Shown here piece after piece: positions 39,982-47,907 of a stretch of 64,000 bases of DNA. The position numbers and the translations under genes were made by a program. Source of the DNA: an uncultured Oxalobacteraceae bacterium (lineage in GTDB: Bacteria > Pseudomonadota > Gammaproteobacteria > Burkholderiales > Burkholderiaceae). Location of the stretch: the NCBI GenBank assembly GCA_946480015.1, contig CAMLIL010000010.1:1-64000 (forward strand), read 5' to 3'. Numbering within the stretch: position 1 is the first letter of the stretch; each line of letters opens with the position of its first letter. Under the pieces are notes generated by a model that was given only the letters and a program-made list of their open reading frames with translations, did not search any database and was not told the origin of the DNA.

Positions 39982-42084
39982 TCAGAAGTCGAACTGCGCC
40001 GACACCCGCGCCGTGCGCGGCGCACCCGGGAACAGGTAGCCGCCGAGCAGCTGCGTGACATCGCGCCAGTAGAACTTGTTGGTGACGTTGTCGACATTGG
40101 CCCGTACGGTCACGGTGGTAGACGCCACGCGGGCGGCGTACGAGGCGCCCAGACCGAACACGCTATACCCGGGCACGTAAACGGTGTTCTCCGGATCGAA
40201 CGCCTTCCTGGCCGAGTACTGCCACAGGCCTTGCAGCTTCAGGCCCTGCACCGACGGCACCTGATATTCAAGCACGGTGGCCGACTTGAACGAAGGGACG
40301 TTGGTGACATGCTTGCCGTCGAGCGTGGCCTGGCCGGTGCCCGACTGGTCGGTGTCCAGACCGATCAGCGAGACGCTGAGGTTCACGTCGCGGCACACTT
40401 GCCCCTGCGCCGACAGTTCGATGCCACGGTGGGTGCGCTCGCCGTTGCGGACGAAGACGTTGTCCGCATTGGTGTACTCCAGGCCCTGACGGATCTGGAA
40501 CAGCGCCGCGCTGACGCTCAGCCTGTCGTTGACGGCGCCCTTGACGCCGACTTCCACCTGGCGCGAGCGCATCGGGTCAAGCGTCTGGTTCTCGTTCACG
40601 GTCTGGAACGGCGCAATGCCGCCGTGTTCCATGCCGTGCGCCAGCGATCCATACACCATCCAGTCGGCGTTCGGGTTGTACACCAGCGCGAGGTTCGGCA
40701 GCAGGAAGCTGGTGTCGACGGCGGCGTCGCGCTTGACGCTGACGCGGCGCAGGCCGGCGTGCAGCTTCATCTGCGGACTCAAGGTGACGATGTCCTGCAC
40801 GAACAGCGCGCGCTCGTCGTCATGGCGGCGGTCGAACACGGGACCGGTGTGCGGGTTGCCCGGCGCCGGCGGCACGATGACGTTCTGGTAGATATTGCTG
40901 GAGCCGGCGTAGTCGTAGACGTAGTCGCCGTAACGGTCGGTGCGCTTGATGCCTGACGCGCCGAAGGTCAGCTCGTGCGGAAGCGCGCCCGTGACGGCCT
41001 TGCCCTGCACCAGCGCTTGCCAGCCCAGCGGATTCTTCGATTCGCCCACGCTTTGATAATCGTAGACGTCGTAGTCGCCGTTGGAGCAGTAGCCCGGGTA
41101 GTAGCCATCGCCTTCATTGCTGCAGCCGTAAGGGAAGGCGGTGTAGTCGTCACGCTTGAACGAGTGCCGGTTGACGCTCAGCGTGGCGTGCCAGCCGTCG
41201 CCCAGCAGGTACTGGAAGCGCAGGCCGATATTGCTGCTGCGCGTTTCAACCGGCTTGGCCCATGGCTGGTCGTTGAGCAGCATCTTCGGCGCGACGCCGA
41301 CGGGCAGCGCCACGCCGCGAATGAGCTGGTAGCCCGGCGCGCTGATCTGCGATTTCTTTTGATAGTCGGCGTCGATCTGCAGCAGCGCTTCCGGCGTGAT
41401 CTGCCAGTCGAACGCGCCGGAGACGAACTGGCGCTCGCCGTCGGCGCCCTTGACGTAGGAGCGCAGCTTTTCTCCGGCGGCGTTGATGCGGTAGCCGAAG
41501 CGCTTGTCGTCGAAGCGGCCGCCCAGGTCGACGGCGCCGTACAAGGTGCCGCGCTCGCGCGCTTCCACGGTCACCGAGCGCAGCGGCGTGGCGGTCGGGC
41601 GCTTGATGGCGTAGTTGATGATGCCGCCGGGCGCAGCCACGCCGGCCTGCAGGCCAGCGAGGCCCTTGAGAATCTCGATGCGTTCCTTGTTCTCCAGCGG
41701 GATCTGGGTGTCGGCGGAAATCGCGATGCCGTCCTTGCGGTAGCTGGTGTTGTTATCGAGCGCGAAGCCGCGCATCGAGAACTGCTCGGCGTAGCCGACC
41801 GCGTTGTAGGAGTCGGCCACGCTGGCTTCATAGCGCAGCGCGTCGGTGGTGGAGCGGATGTTCAGGTCCTGCATCTGTTCGCGCCCGATGGAGACCACCG
41901 AGGCGGGTGTCTGCATCAGCGGGGCGTCGGAAAAGCCGCCCACGCTGGCGCGGTCGGCGGCGACGAATTTGTTGGCGGTGATGATCACTTCGGGCATCTG
42001 CTGCGATGCCGTTTGCGCCTGCGCGGCGAAGGCCTGCAGCAGTGCGCCGGCGAGGAGGGAATACTTGAAGGTGGGCGATGACAT
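39982..42084 (-). CDS. TonB-dependent receptor, TPP-riboswitch controlled
   Basis: This 700-residue outer-membrane receptor has a signal peptide (SLLAGALLQAFAAQAQ), a plug domain (residues ~35-160) with LMQTPASVVSIGREQMQ and GLQAGVAAPGGIINY, and a 22-strand barrel ending in VSAQFDF with the terminal Phe. By sequence it looks like the siderophore-receptor branch (FhuA/FpvA type), but a TPP riboswitch lies upstream, so it more likely imports thiamin or a derivative. The start at 42084 fits the signal peptide; an upstream extension to 42153 would run into the leader. Confidence 0.88.
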   Translation of the reverse strand: MSSPTFKYSLLAGALLQAFAAQAQTASQQMPEVIITANKFVAADRASVGGFSDAPLMQTPASVVSIGREQMQDLNIRSTTDALRYEASVADSYNAVGYAEQFSMRGFALDNNTSYRKDGIAISADTQIPLENKERIEILKGLAGLQAGVAAPGGIINYAIKRPTATPLRSVTVEARERGTLYGAVDLGGRFDDKRFGYRINAAGEKLRSYVKGADGERQFVSGAFDWQITPEALLQIDADYQKKSQISAPGYQLIRGVALPVGVAPKMLLNDQPWAKPVETRSSNIGLRFQYLLGDGWHATLSVNRHSFKRDDYTAFPYGCSNEGDGYYPGYCSNGDYDVYDYQSVGESKNPLGWQALVQGKAVTGALPHELTFGASGIKRTDRYGDYVYDYAGSSNIYQNVIVPPAPGNPHTGPVFDRRHDDERALFVQDIVTLSPQMKLHAGLRRVSVKRDAAVDTSFLLPNLALVYNPNADWMVYGSLAHGMEHGGIAPFQTVNENQTLDPMRSRQVEVGVKGAVNDRLSVSAALFQIRQGLEYTNADNVFVRNGERTHRGIELSAQGQVCRDVNLSVSLIGLDTDQSGTGQATLDGKHVTNVPSFKSATVLEYQVPSVQGLKLQGLWQYSARKAFDPENTVYVPGYSVFGLGASYAARVASTTVTVRANVDNVTNKFYWRDVTQLLGGYLFPGAPRTARVSAQFDF

Positions 42085-42169
42085 AGTTGTGCTCTTACGC
42101 GCTGAAGGTGCAGCGGTGCTTTTATAAAGCTGGAGCCAACGGGGAACCGACAAAGAGAGGTGACTTTGC

Positions 42170-42247
42170 GCTTTCCTTCGCTGGCATTATCCAGATCAGG
42201 TACGGAGGGTATCTCTCACCCGGAATTTGCATTCCAGGACCCCTAGC
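42170..42247 (-). promoter_or_regulatory. TPP riboswitch (THI element)
   Basis: Read on the minus strand, this has the conserved TPP aptamer: GGGGTCC start, GGGTGAGAGATACCC, then CCTGATCTGGATAATGCCAG and CGAAGGAAAG. All canonical core motifs (TGAGA, ACCTGATCTGG, ATAATGCCAGCG) are present in order. It lies about 85 nt upstream of the TonB receptor start. It should shut off that gene when thiamin pyrophosphate is plentiful. I did not find a clear terminator hairpin between aptamer and start, so control may be at translation. Confidence 0.95.
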
Positions 42248-42379
42248 GAATGGCGATTTTACCACGATGCCTGCCTCGCCCCGGTGGCCGGCGCGGCCGG
42301 TGTTGCCGCACGTTTAGGCGGCACCGCCTTTTTTGATTTGGTCCGATAATGAACACATCTGCACATCACGGGAGTGGCA

Positions 42380-43090
42380 ATGCTCTACGAACTTTATTAC
42401 TGGCCCAACATTCAGGGACGCGGAGAATTCATCCGGCTGGCGCTGGAAGAAGCCGGTGCCGATTACGTCGACGTGGCGCGCGAGAAAGGCGGCATGGATG
42501 CGCTGATGGCGGCGCTCAAGGAGTCGTCCACGCCGTCGTTCGCGCCGCCGTTCGTCAAGGCGGGCGGATTGACCGTCGGCCAGACCGCCAACATTCTGCT
42601 GTTCCTGGGTGACCGCCTCAATCTGGCCCCGCGCGACGAAGCCGAGGGCCTGTTCAGTCATCAGTTGCAGTTGACCATCGCCGATCTGGTGGCCGAGGTC
42701 CACGGCACCCATCACCCCATCGGGGCAAGCCTCTACTATGAGGACCAGCGGCCCGAGGCAAAGCGGTGCGCGCAGGGTTTCACCACCGAGCGCATTCCGA
42801 AGTTCTTCGATTATTTCGAGGGCATCCTGGCCCAGCCGGAGCGCGGCGGTTTTCTCGCCGGCGGCAAGCTCAGCTACGTCGACCTGTCGCTGTTCCAGGT
42901 GGTCGAAGGTTTGCGGTATGCTTTTCCACGCACCATGAAACGGCTTGAGCCTTCCTATCCGCACATTGTCGCCTTGCGCGACCGGGTGGCGGCGCGGCCG
43001 AACATCGCGGCCTATCTGGCCTCGCCACGCCGTATCCCGTTCAACGACGAAGGCATTTTCCGCCACTATCCGGAACTCGATCGCGAATGA
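42380..43090 (+). CDS. Glutathione S-transferase
   Basis: This 236-residue protein has the GST plan: a thioredoxin-like N-terminal domain (LYYWPNIQGRGEFIRLALEEAG at the start, a sigma/alpha-like pattern with Tyr near residue 7) and a helical C-terminal domain (residues ~85-236), with GGKLSYVDLSLFQVVEGL carrying the conserved Asp of the N-capping box. GSTs conjugate glutathione to electrophiles. The ATG at 42380 follows GGGAG; an in-frame GTG at 42374 is an alternative. A thioredoxin-like gene follows at 13 nt. Confidence 0.85.
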   Translation: MLYELYYWPNIQGRGEFIRLALEEAGADYVDVAREKGGMDALMAALKESSTPSFAPPFVKAGGLTVGQTANILLFLGDRLNLAPRDEAEGLFSHQLQLTIADLVAEVHGTHHPIGASLYYEDQRPEAKRCAQGFTTERIPKFFDYFEGILAQPERGGFLAGGKLSYVDLSLFQVVEGLRYAFPRTMKRLEPSYPHIVALRDRVAARPNIAAYLASPRRIPFNDEGIFRHYPELDRE

Positions 43091-43103
43091 AAGGACAGCG
43101 CCC

Positions 43104-43427
43104 ATGACAGGCCCTTACGCAACCCGGCAGCCCGAGCGCGCCGAGATCGATGCCATGCAGGGCGCGGTGGCGCTGGAATTCGGCACCGACTGGTGCGGCT
43201 ATTGCCGCGGCGCGGCCGGCGACATCGGCGCGGCGCTGGCGGACGCGCCGCAGGTGCGCCATATCAAGGTCGAGGATGGACCCGGCCGGCCACTGGGGCG
43301 TTCTTTCCGCGTCAAGCTGTGGCCGACCGTGGTGGTGCTGCGTGACGGCAAGGAGGTGGCGCGGGTGGTGCGGCCAGCCGACGCCGACGAGGTGCGCGCC
43401 GCGCTGGCCCAGGCGGGACCGGAGTAG
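43104..43427 (+). CDS. Thioredoxin-like protein
   Basis: This 107-residue protein is a small cytosolic thioredoxin-fold protein with the active-site motif FGTDWCGYC near residue 30 and the cis-Pro in LWPTVVVLRDG near residue 70. The CGYC pair differs from the CGPC of housekeeping thioredoxin, which suggests a different redox potential or partner. AAGGA precedes the ATG, 13 nt after the GST stop, so the two are likely one operon for thiol chemistry. Confidence 0.85.
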   Translation: MTGPYATRQPERAEIDAMQGAVALEFGTDWCGYCRGAAGDIGAALADAPQVRHIKVEDGPGRPLGRSFRVKLWPTVVVLRDGKEVARVVRPADADEVRAALAQAGPE

Positions 43428-43537
43428 CCGCCCGCCGCCACTGCGCCCGGTGCTTTGCAAAATTACAACATGCGTGTGACGCTTAGCCATACCGGCTAAC
43501 CAACATTGGCAATGTGCTGCCGCTTATGGTACGGTGA

Positions 43538-43945
43538 ATGGATGCACCTGAAGCCGTGCCGAGGCAGTATTTTCATTCCCCTCATATTCTGGACGTCATG
43601 ATTTTTGCCGCTGAAACTGAAGAGCGTTCGCTCCACGTTTTTCCCGACGCGTTCACTGCGGCGGCGTATTGCGAGGGGCTCGATGTCGAGGCCACCGTGT
43701 GGCTGTTCTGGGACGACGATGGCTCGCCCCTGCAGCCGCATTTCACGATCCCCAATAAACGCGGTCTGTTCACCGGCATGAACGGCATCTACCACCTGGT
43801 GCCGGTACTGGGCAACGAGCGCCCGGCGCTGATGGAGTCGCTGGCGCAGATCCGCCAGGTGATCGGCGAGTCGCCCTTCACCAGCGTGCGCTCGGTGCAG
43901 GAGTACCTGGCGCAGCGCATGCGCGGGCAAGCGATGACGTCGTAA
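43538..43945 (+). CDS. Conserved-looking hypothetical protein
   Basis: This 135-residue protein shows no domain I recognise. It is acidic, cytosolic, with alpha/beta character: SLHVFPDAFTAAAYCEGLDVEATVWLFWDDDG near residue 30 and a C-terminal helix region. An ATG at 43598 within the frame is an alternative start. It is convergent with the dehydratase gene. Codon use matches its neighbours, so I take it as real. Confidence 0.6.
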   Translation: MDAPEAVPRQYFHSPHILDVMIFAAETEERSLHVFPDAFTAAAYCEGLDVEATVWLFWDDDGSPLQPHFTIPNKRGLFTGMNGIYHLVPVLGNERPALMESLAQIRQVIGESPFTSVRSVQEYLAQRMRGQAMTS

Positions 43946-43960
43946 ATCCTGCCTTGCTTG

Positions 43961-44911
43961 CTAGGCCACCAGCCGGGAAAAGGTCGCCAGGTCGACATTG
44001 CCGCCGCTGACGATCACGCCGACCCGCTGGCCCTGGATGGGCGCGGCGCCATGCAGGGCCGCGGCGGCCGCCAGGCAGCCAGTCGGTTCCACCACCATTT
44101 TCATTCGCTCGGCAAAGAATTTCATCGTTGTCTGCAACTGGGCATCGCTGACGGTGACGATATCGTCCACGTGGCGCTGCATGTGTTCGAAGTTGTGCGT
44201 GCCTACGTGGGTCACTTTGGCGCCGTCGGCGATGGTGTCGGGCACGGCGATATGGACGATCGTCCCGCTGCGCAGCGATTGCTGGCCGTCATTGCCCAGT
44301 TCCGGTTCGACCCCGATCACCCGGCAGCGCGGCGACAGCGCGCGCGTGCTGATGGCCGATCCGGCCAGCAGGCCGCCGCCGCCCAGGCACACCAGCAGGG
44401 TATCGAGCGGGCCCGTCTCGTCGAACAATTCCTTGGCCGCGGTGCCGGCCCCACGGATGATGTCGGGATGGTCGTAGGGCGGAATCAGGGTCATGCCGCG
44501 TTCGGCGGCCACGCGCTGGCCGATTTCCTCGCGATTTTCGGTGTAGCGGTCGTAGACGATCACTTCGGCGCCATAGCCGCGCGTGGCTGCCACCTTCAGC
44601 GCCGGCGCGTCGTGCGGCATCACGATCGCGGTGCGGGCGCCGAGCAGTTGCCCGGCCAGGGCGATGGCCTGGGCGTGATTGCCCGATGAGTAGGCCAGCA
44701 CGCCGGCGGCGCGCTGGGCGTCGTCGAGCTGGGCGACGGCGTTGTAGGCGCCGCGGAACTTGAACGAGCCGCTACGCTGGAAATTTTCGCACTTGAAGAA
44801 CAACTGGGCGCCGGCCACCGCGTCGGCGGTGCGCGAGGTGAGTACCGGCGTGCGGTGGGCGGCGCCGGCGATGCGGTTTGCCGCCTGTTCGATATCGCTG
44901 AAGTCGATCAT
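43961..44911 (-). CDS. PLP-dependent threonine/serine dehydratase-like enzyme
   Basis: This 316-residue fold-type II PLP enzyme has SGSFKFRGAYNA with the PLP-binding Lys near residue 52, YSSGNHAQAIALAG near 75 and the phosphate-binding loop LGGGGLLAGSA near 175. It lacks the C-terminal ACT domain of biosynthetic threonine deaminase (IlvA). Its length and blocks fit catabolic threonine dehydratase, serine racemase or threo-3-hydroxyaspartate ammonia-lyase, which cannot be told apart by eye. It stops 16 nt from the convergent hypothetical gene, and the envZ stop lies 8 nt upstream of its start, so it may be the tail of the ompR-envZ transcript. Confidence 0.85.
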   Translation of the reverse strand: MIDFSDIEQAANRIAGAAHRTPVLTSRTADAVAGAQLFFKCENFQRSGSFKFRGAYNAVAQLDDAQRAAGVLAYSSGNHAQAIALAGQLLGARTAIVMPHDAPALKVAATRGYGAEVIVYDRYTENREEIGQRVAAERGMTLIPPYDHPDIIRGAGTAAKELFDETGPLDTLLVCLGGGGLLAGSAISTRALSPRCRVIGVEPELGNDGQQSLRSGTIVHIAVPDTIADGAKVTHVGTHNFEHMQRHVDDIVTVSDAQLQTTMKFFAERMKMVVEPTGCLAAAAALHGAAPIQGQRVGVIVSGGNVDLATFSRLVA

Positions 44912-44919
44912 GCCACTCC

Positions 44920-46302
44920 TTATGCCGCCAGCGGCAGCGAGATGTGAATCTGCAGGCCGCCGCCTTCGCGGTTGCTGACCGCCAGATCGCCGTGGTGGCG
45001 GCTGACCACCCGTTCGACGATGGCCAGCCCCAGCCCGGCACCGTTGGCCTGGCCGCGCGCGGTGTCCAGGCGCGTGAAGGGCTTGAGCAATTGGCTGATC
45101 TGCTCCGACGGCACGCCCACGCCGTGGTCGGCCAGGGTGACGACCGCGCGCCGGCCATTGCCGAGCAATTTGATGTCGCAGGAGATATCGATTTCGGTCA
45201 ACGCGCTGCCCGGGGTTTTGCCATAGCGGCGCGCATTCTCGATCACGTTGTTGAACACCCGGCGCAGGTCGGTCGCGTTGCCCATCACCAGCACCGCATT
45301 GGTGATGCTGGTGGTCACGCGCACGTCGAGCATGCGTTCGGCTTCGCGCGCGCTGTCCTGCAGCAGCTCGCCCAGGTCGACCGGAACGAAGGTGGCCGCT
45401 TCGGTGGGCTTGGCGTAATCGAGGAACTGGCCGATGATGGCGTCCATCTGGCCGATATCGGACTGCATGCCTTCACGCGCCTCGTTACTGAGCGTGGCCA
45501 TTTCCAGTTCCAGCTGCATGCGCGTCAGCGGCGTGCGCAGGTCGTGCGAGATCCCCGCCAGAATCACCGCGCGGTCCGATTCGACCCGCTGCAAGTCGTC
45601 CACCATCTGGTTGAAACTGCGGTTCGCTTCGATGATTTCCTTCGAGCCTTTTTCCGGCAAGGGGTCGGGGCGCTTGCCTTCGGCGATCGAGCGGGCCGCT
45701 TCGGTCAGGCGCGCCAGCGGCAGATTGACCACGCTGGATATGAGCGCCGCGCCCAGTACCGAAAGCACCCCGACTACGCTGGCCCAGCCCAGCCATTGCA
45801 CGCCGGTCAGGCCCGACAGCCGTTCGCGCTCGAGCATCAGCCAGTATTCGTCTTCGTCGATCTTGAAACTGATCCAGAAGCCGGCGGTGCCGTTGACGCG
45901 GCTGGAAAAGCGCGTGTCGGCGCCCAGCTTGGCCTTGACGATGGCGGCGATGGCGGGCATGAGCGGATTGTCGGGCGGCGGATCGACCGTGTCGGTGGTT
46001 TCCAGCGGCAGGATGCGGATGCCTTCGTTGCTGACCAGTTCGAACAGCAGTTCGCGCCGCAGTTCGGGCGCCGAGTGGGTCAGGGCGGCATGGGTGATGG
46101 TCACGACCGAGATCACCAGTTCGGCCGTCTGCTGCACTTGCGGGCCGCGCTGGACGGCGCTGATCATGCCGATCCAGGAGCCCATCGACACCGTGGTCAG
46201 AATGCTGAGCAGGAAGAAAGTGCGCCAGAACAGGCCGCTTCTGAGCCAGATGAAGCGGCGCCGCACGGCGCTGTCGGTGTCGTGGGTGAAGTGGATGGAC
46301 AC
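44920..46302 (-). CDS. envZ: EnvZ-type sensor histidine kinase
   Basis: This 460-residue inner-membrane kinase has two transmembrane helices (near residues 22-45 and 175-198) around a periplasmic sensor region, then a HAMP domain. The H-box is AGISHDLRTPLTRMQLELEM near residue 250 with the phospho-His. The ATP-binding domain has the N-box NNVIENARRYGK near 355, DHGVGVP near 395 and the G2 box GAGLGLAIVERVV near 425. It starts with a GTG one base inside the ompR stop. In related bacteria OmpR/EnvZ responds to osmolarity. Confidence 0.9.
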   Translation of the reverse strand: MSIHFTHDTDSAVRRRFIWLRSGLFWRTFFLLSILTTVSMGSWIGMISAVQRGPQVQQTAELVISVVTITHAALTHSAPELRRELLFELVSNEGIRILPLETTDTVDPPPDNPLMPAIAAIVKAKLGADTRFSSRVNGTAGFWISFKIDEDEYWLMLERERLSGLTGVQWLGWASVVGVLSVLGAALISSVVNLPLARLTEAARSIAEGKRPDPLPEKGSKEIIEANRSFNQMVDDLQRVESDRAVILAGISHDLRTPLTRMQLELEMATLSNEAREGMQSDIGQMDAIIGQFLDYAKPTEAATFVPVDLGELLQDSAREAERMLDVRVTTSITNAVLVMGNATDLRRVFNNVIENARRYGKTPGSALTEIDISCDIKLLGNGRRAVVTLADHGVGVPSEQISQLLKPFTRLDTARGQANGAGLGLAIVERVVSRHHGDLAVSNREGGGLQIHISLPLAA

Positions 46303-47078
46303 TAGCGTGGCTGGCCTTCAGGAATGAAGACATAGCCCAGCCCCCACACGGTCTGGATGTACAAGGGCGACGACGGATCCGGTTCGATCAGCTTGCGCAG
46401 ACGGGAGATCTGCACGTCCAGGCTGCGGTCGAACACTTCGTATTCGCGTCCGCGCGCCAGTTCCATCAGCTTTTCGCGCGACAGCGGCTGGCGCGCATGG
46501 CGGGCGAACACTTTCAGGACCGAGAATTCGCCGGTGGTCAGCGGCACCGTTTCGCCATTCTTGCGCAGGGTACGGGTGCCCAGGTCGAGCACGAACTGGC
46601 CGAACTCGAAGGTTTGCGGGGTTTCCGAGGGGGCGCCGGGGATTTCGTCCGGCCCCTTGCGGCGCAGCACCGCGCCGATGCGCGCCACCAGTTCGCGCGG
46701 GTTGAAGGGCTTGGGCAGGTAATCGTCGGCGCCCATTTCCAGGCCGACGATGCGGTCGACGTCTTCGCCCTTGGCCGTGAGCATGATGATCGGGGTCTGG
46801 TCGCCCGCGCCGCGCAGGCGGCGGCAGATCGACAGCCCGTCTTCGCCGGGCAGCATCAGGTCGAGCACCAGCAGGTCGTAGCGCTCGCGCAGCCACAGCT
46901 TGTTCATCGCGGTCGCGCTTTCGGCCGTGACGACGGAGAATCCCTGCTCGGTCAGATAGCGGCGCAGCAGGTCGCGCAGACGGACATCGTCATCCACCAC
47001 CATAATCTTTGCAGGGTGCGTATTGGCGGCCGCAGCCGTTGTAATGTTGCCTGAATTCGATGTCGATTGAGTGGTCAT
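46302..47078 (-). CDS. ompR: OmpR-type response regulator
   Basis: This 258-residue regulator has a receiver domain at residues ~22-140 (KIMVVDDDVRLRDLLRRYL, phospho-acceptor Asp in LLVLDLMLPGEDG near 72) and a winged-helix DNA-binding domain at ~160-255, with FDRSLDVQISRLRKLIE and YIQTVWGLGYVFIPEG. A Ser/Asn/Thr-rich stretch of ~20 residues precedes the receiver. It heads the operon and envZ follows with overlapping codons. The region upstream (47079-47274) is AT-rich and should hold its promoter and that of the divergent gene. Confidence 0.92.
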   Translation of the reverse strand: MTTQSTSNSGNITTAAAANTHPAKIMVVDDDVRLRDLLRRYLTEQGFSVVTAESATAMNKLWLRERYDLLVLDLMLPGEDGLSICRRLRGAGDQTPIIMLTAKGEDVDRIVGLEMGADDYLPKPFNPRELVARIGAVLRRKGPDEIPGAPSETPQTFEFGQFVLDLGTRTLRKNGETVPLTTGEFSVLKVFARHARQPLSREKLMELARGREYEVFDRSLDVQISRLRKLIEPDPSSPLYIQTVWGLGYVFIPEGQPR

Positions 47079-47274
47079 ATGGCTGTCAGATTTGTCATAT
47101 TGATGTTGCTATGGTAACGTCTTAACGCTCGATGAGACGCGTTGCAGTAAGGTCATTACACACTGTTACAAACTTTACCCAATTCGGCTTATACCCAATC
47201 ACGAATGGTCATACACTGGGTTCACAGCGGAATTAAGCTTACTTGTTTACATGGCATCGCGGAAGAGGAACACC

Positions 47275-47679
47275 ATGAATATCGCGCACAAGCATCACCT
47301 TCAAGATGAGGGCACCGTCTCCGGCGCGAGTCTCGTGGTGCGCGGTGTCGCGGTGTCCTGCGTCGCCGCCGCCGTGTTGCTGAGCGCGCCGGTCCAGGCC
47401 GGCGACCGCGACCAGCAGCGCGCCGAACAGCGCTATGAACATGTCCAGCGCGACCGGGCTCAGCAGCGTGAAGACGTGCGCCAGTTCGATCCGCGCGCCT
47501 TCGAAGCGCGCGCCGACGAGCAGCGCCGCCAGTTGCAGGCACCACCCGAGCGCAGCCCGCGCAATGCCGAGTCCAATCGCCGCGGCAGCGCCCGCCTGAC
47601 TGCGGATGAGCGTCGTGATCTGCGCCGCCAGATCAACGAGGCGGGCATGGATATTTATCCGAATACGCCGCGCCGCTGA
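47275..47679 (+). CDS. Small exported Arg/Gln-rich protein, unknown
   Basis: This 134-residue protein has a signal sequence (residues ~24-43, VVRGVAVSCVAAAVLLSAPVQA). The mature part is very rich in Arg, Gln, Glu and Asp, with repeats such as DRDQQRAEQRYEHVQRDRAQQ, and is likely helical or disordered. It ends in LTADERRDLRRQINEAG, a short motif seen in other small periplasmic proteins of this family of bacteria. It is divergent from ompR, so it may be a target of OmpR. AGAGGAA precedes the ATG. Confidence 0.65.
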   Translation: MNIAHKHHLQDEGTVSGASLVVRGVAVSCVAAAVLLSAPVQAGDRDQQRAEQRYEHVQRDRAQQREDVRQFDPRAFEARADEQRRQLQAPPERSPRNAESNRRGSARLTADERRDLRRQINEAGMDIYPNTPRR

Positions 47680-47907
47680 CCCCCTTCCAGCTTTCCCCGG
47701 CGCCGTGGCGCGCCGGCGGCCTCGTTTCCCACGTGCATTTTCTTTGATATTTTTCCTGGTGGAAATTCGAAGACTCCGACACTATTGTTTGCGTATCCGC
47801 TTGTTATCTATTTATTTAGAGCGCGCATCATGTTACCCTTGGTAAAACATTGCTAGGCATCAATTGGCCTAGTCAAAATCGCAACCGTTGCTGCTGGAGA
47901 TAATGTC

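Noticed and set aside
38837..42153. pnuC and kinase as part of the riboswitch-controlled operon
   Set aside because: They are on the opposite strand and convergent, so the riboswitch cannot lie in their leader.
42314..42340. GC-rich hairpin followed by a T run before the GST gene
   Set aside because: The loop would be only 2-4 nt and no plus-strand gene lies upstream to terminate, so I do not call it a terminator.
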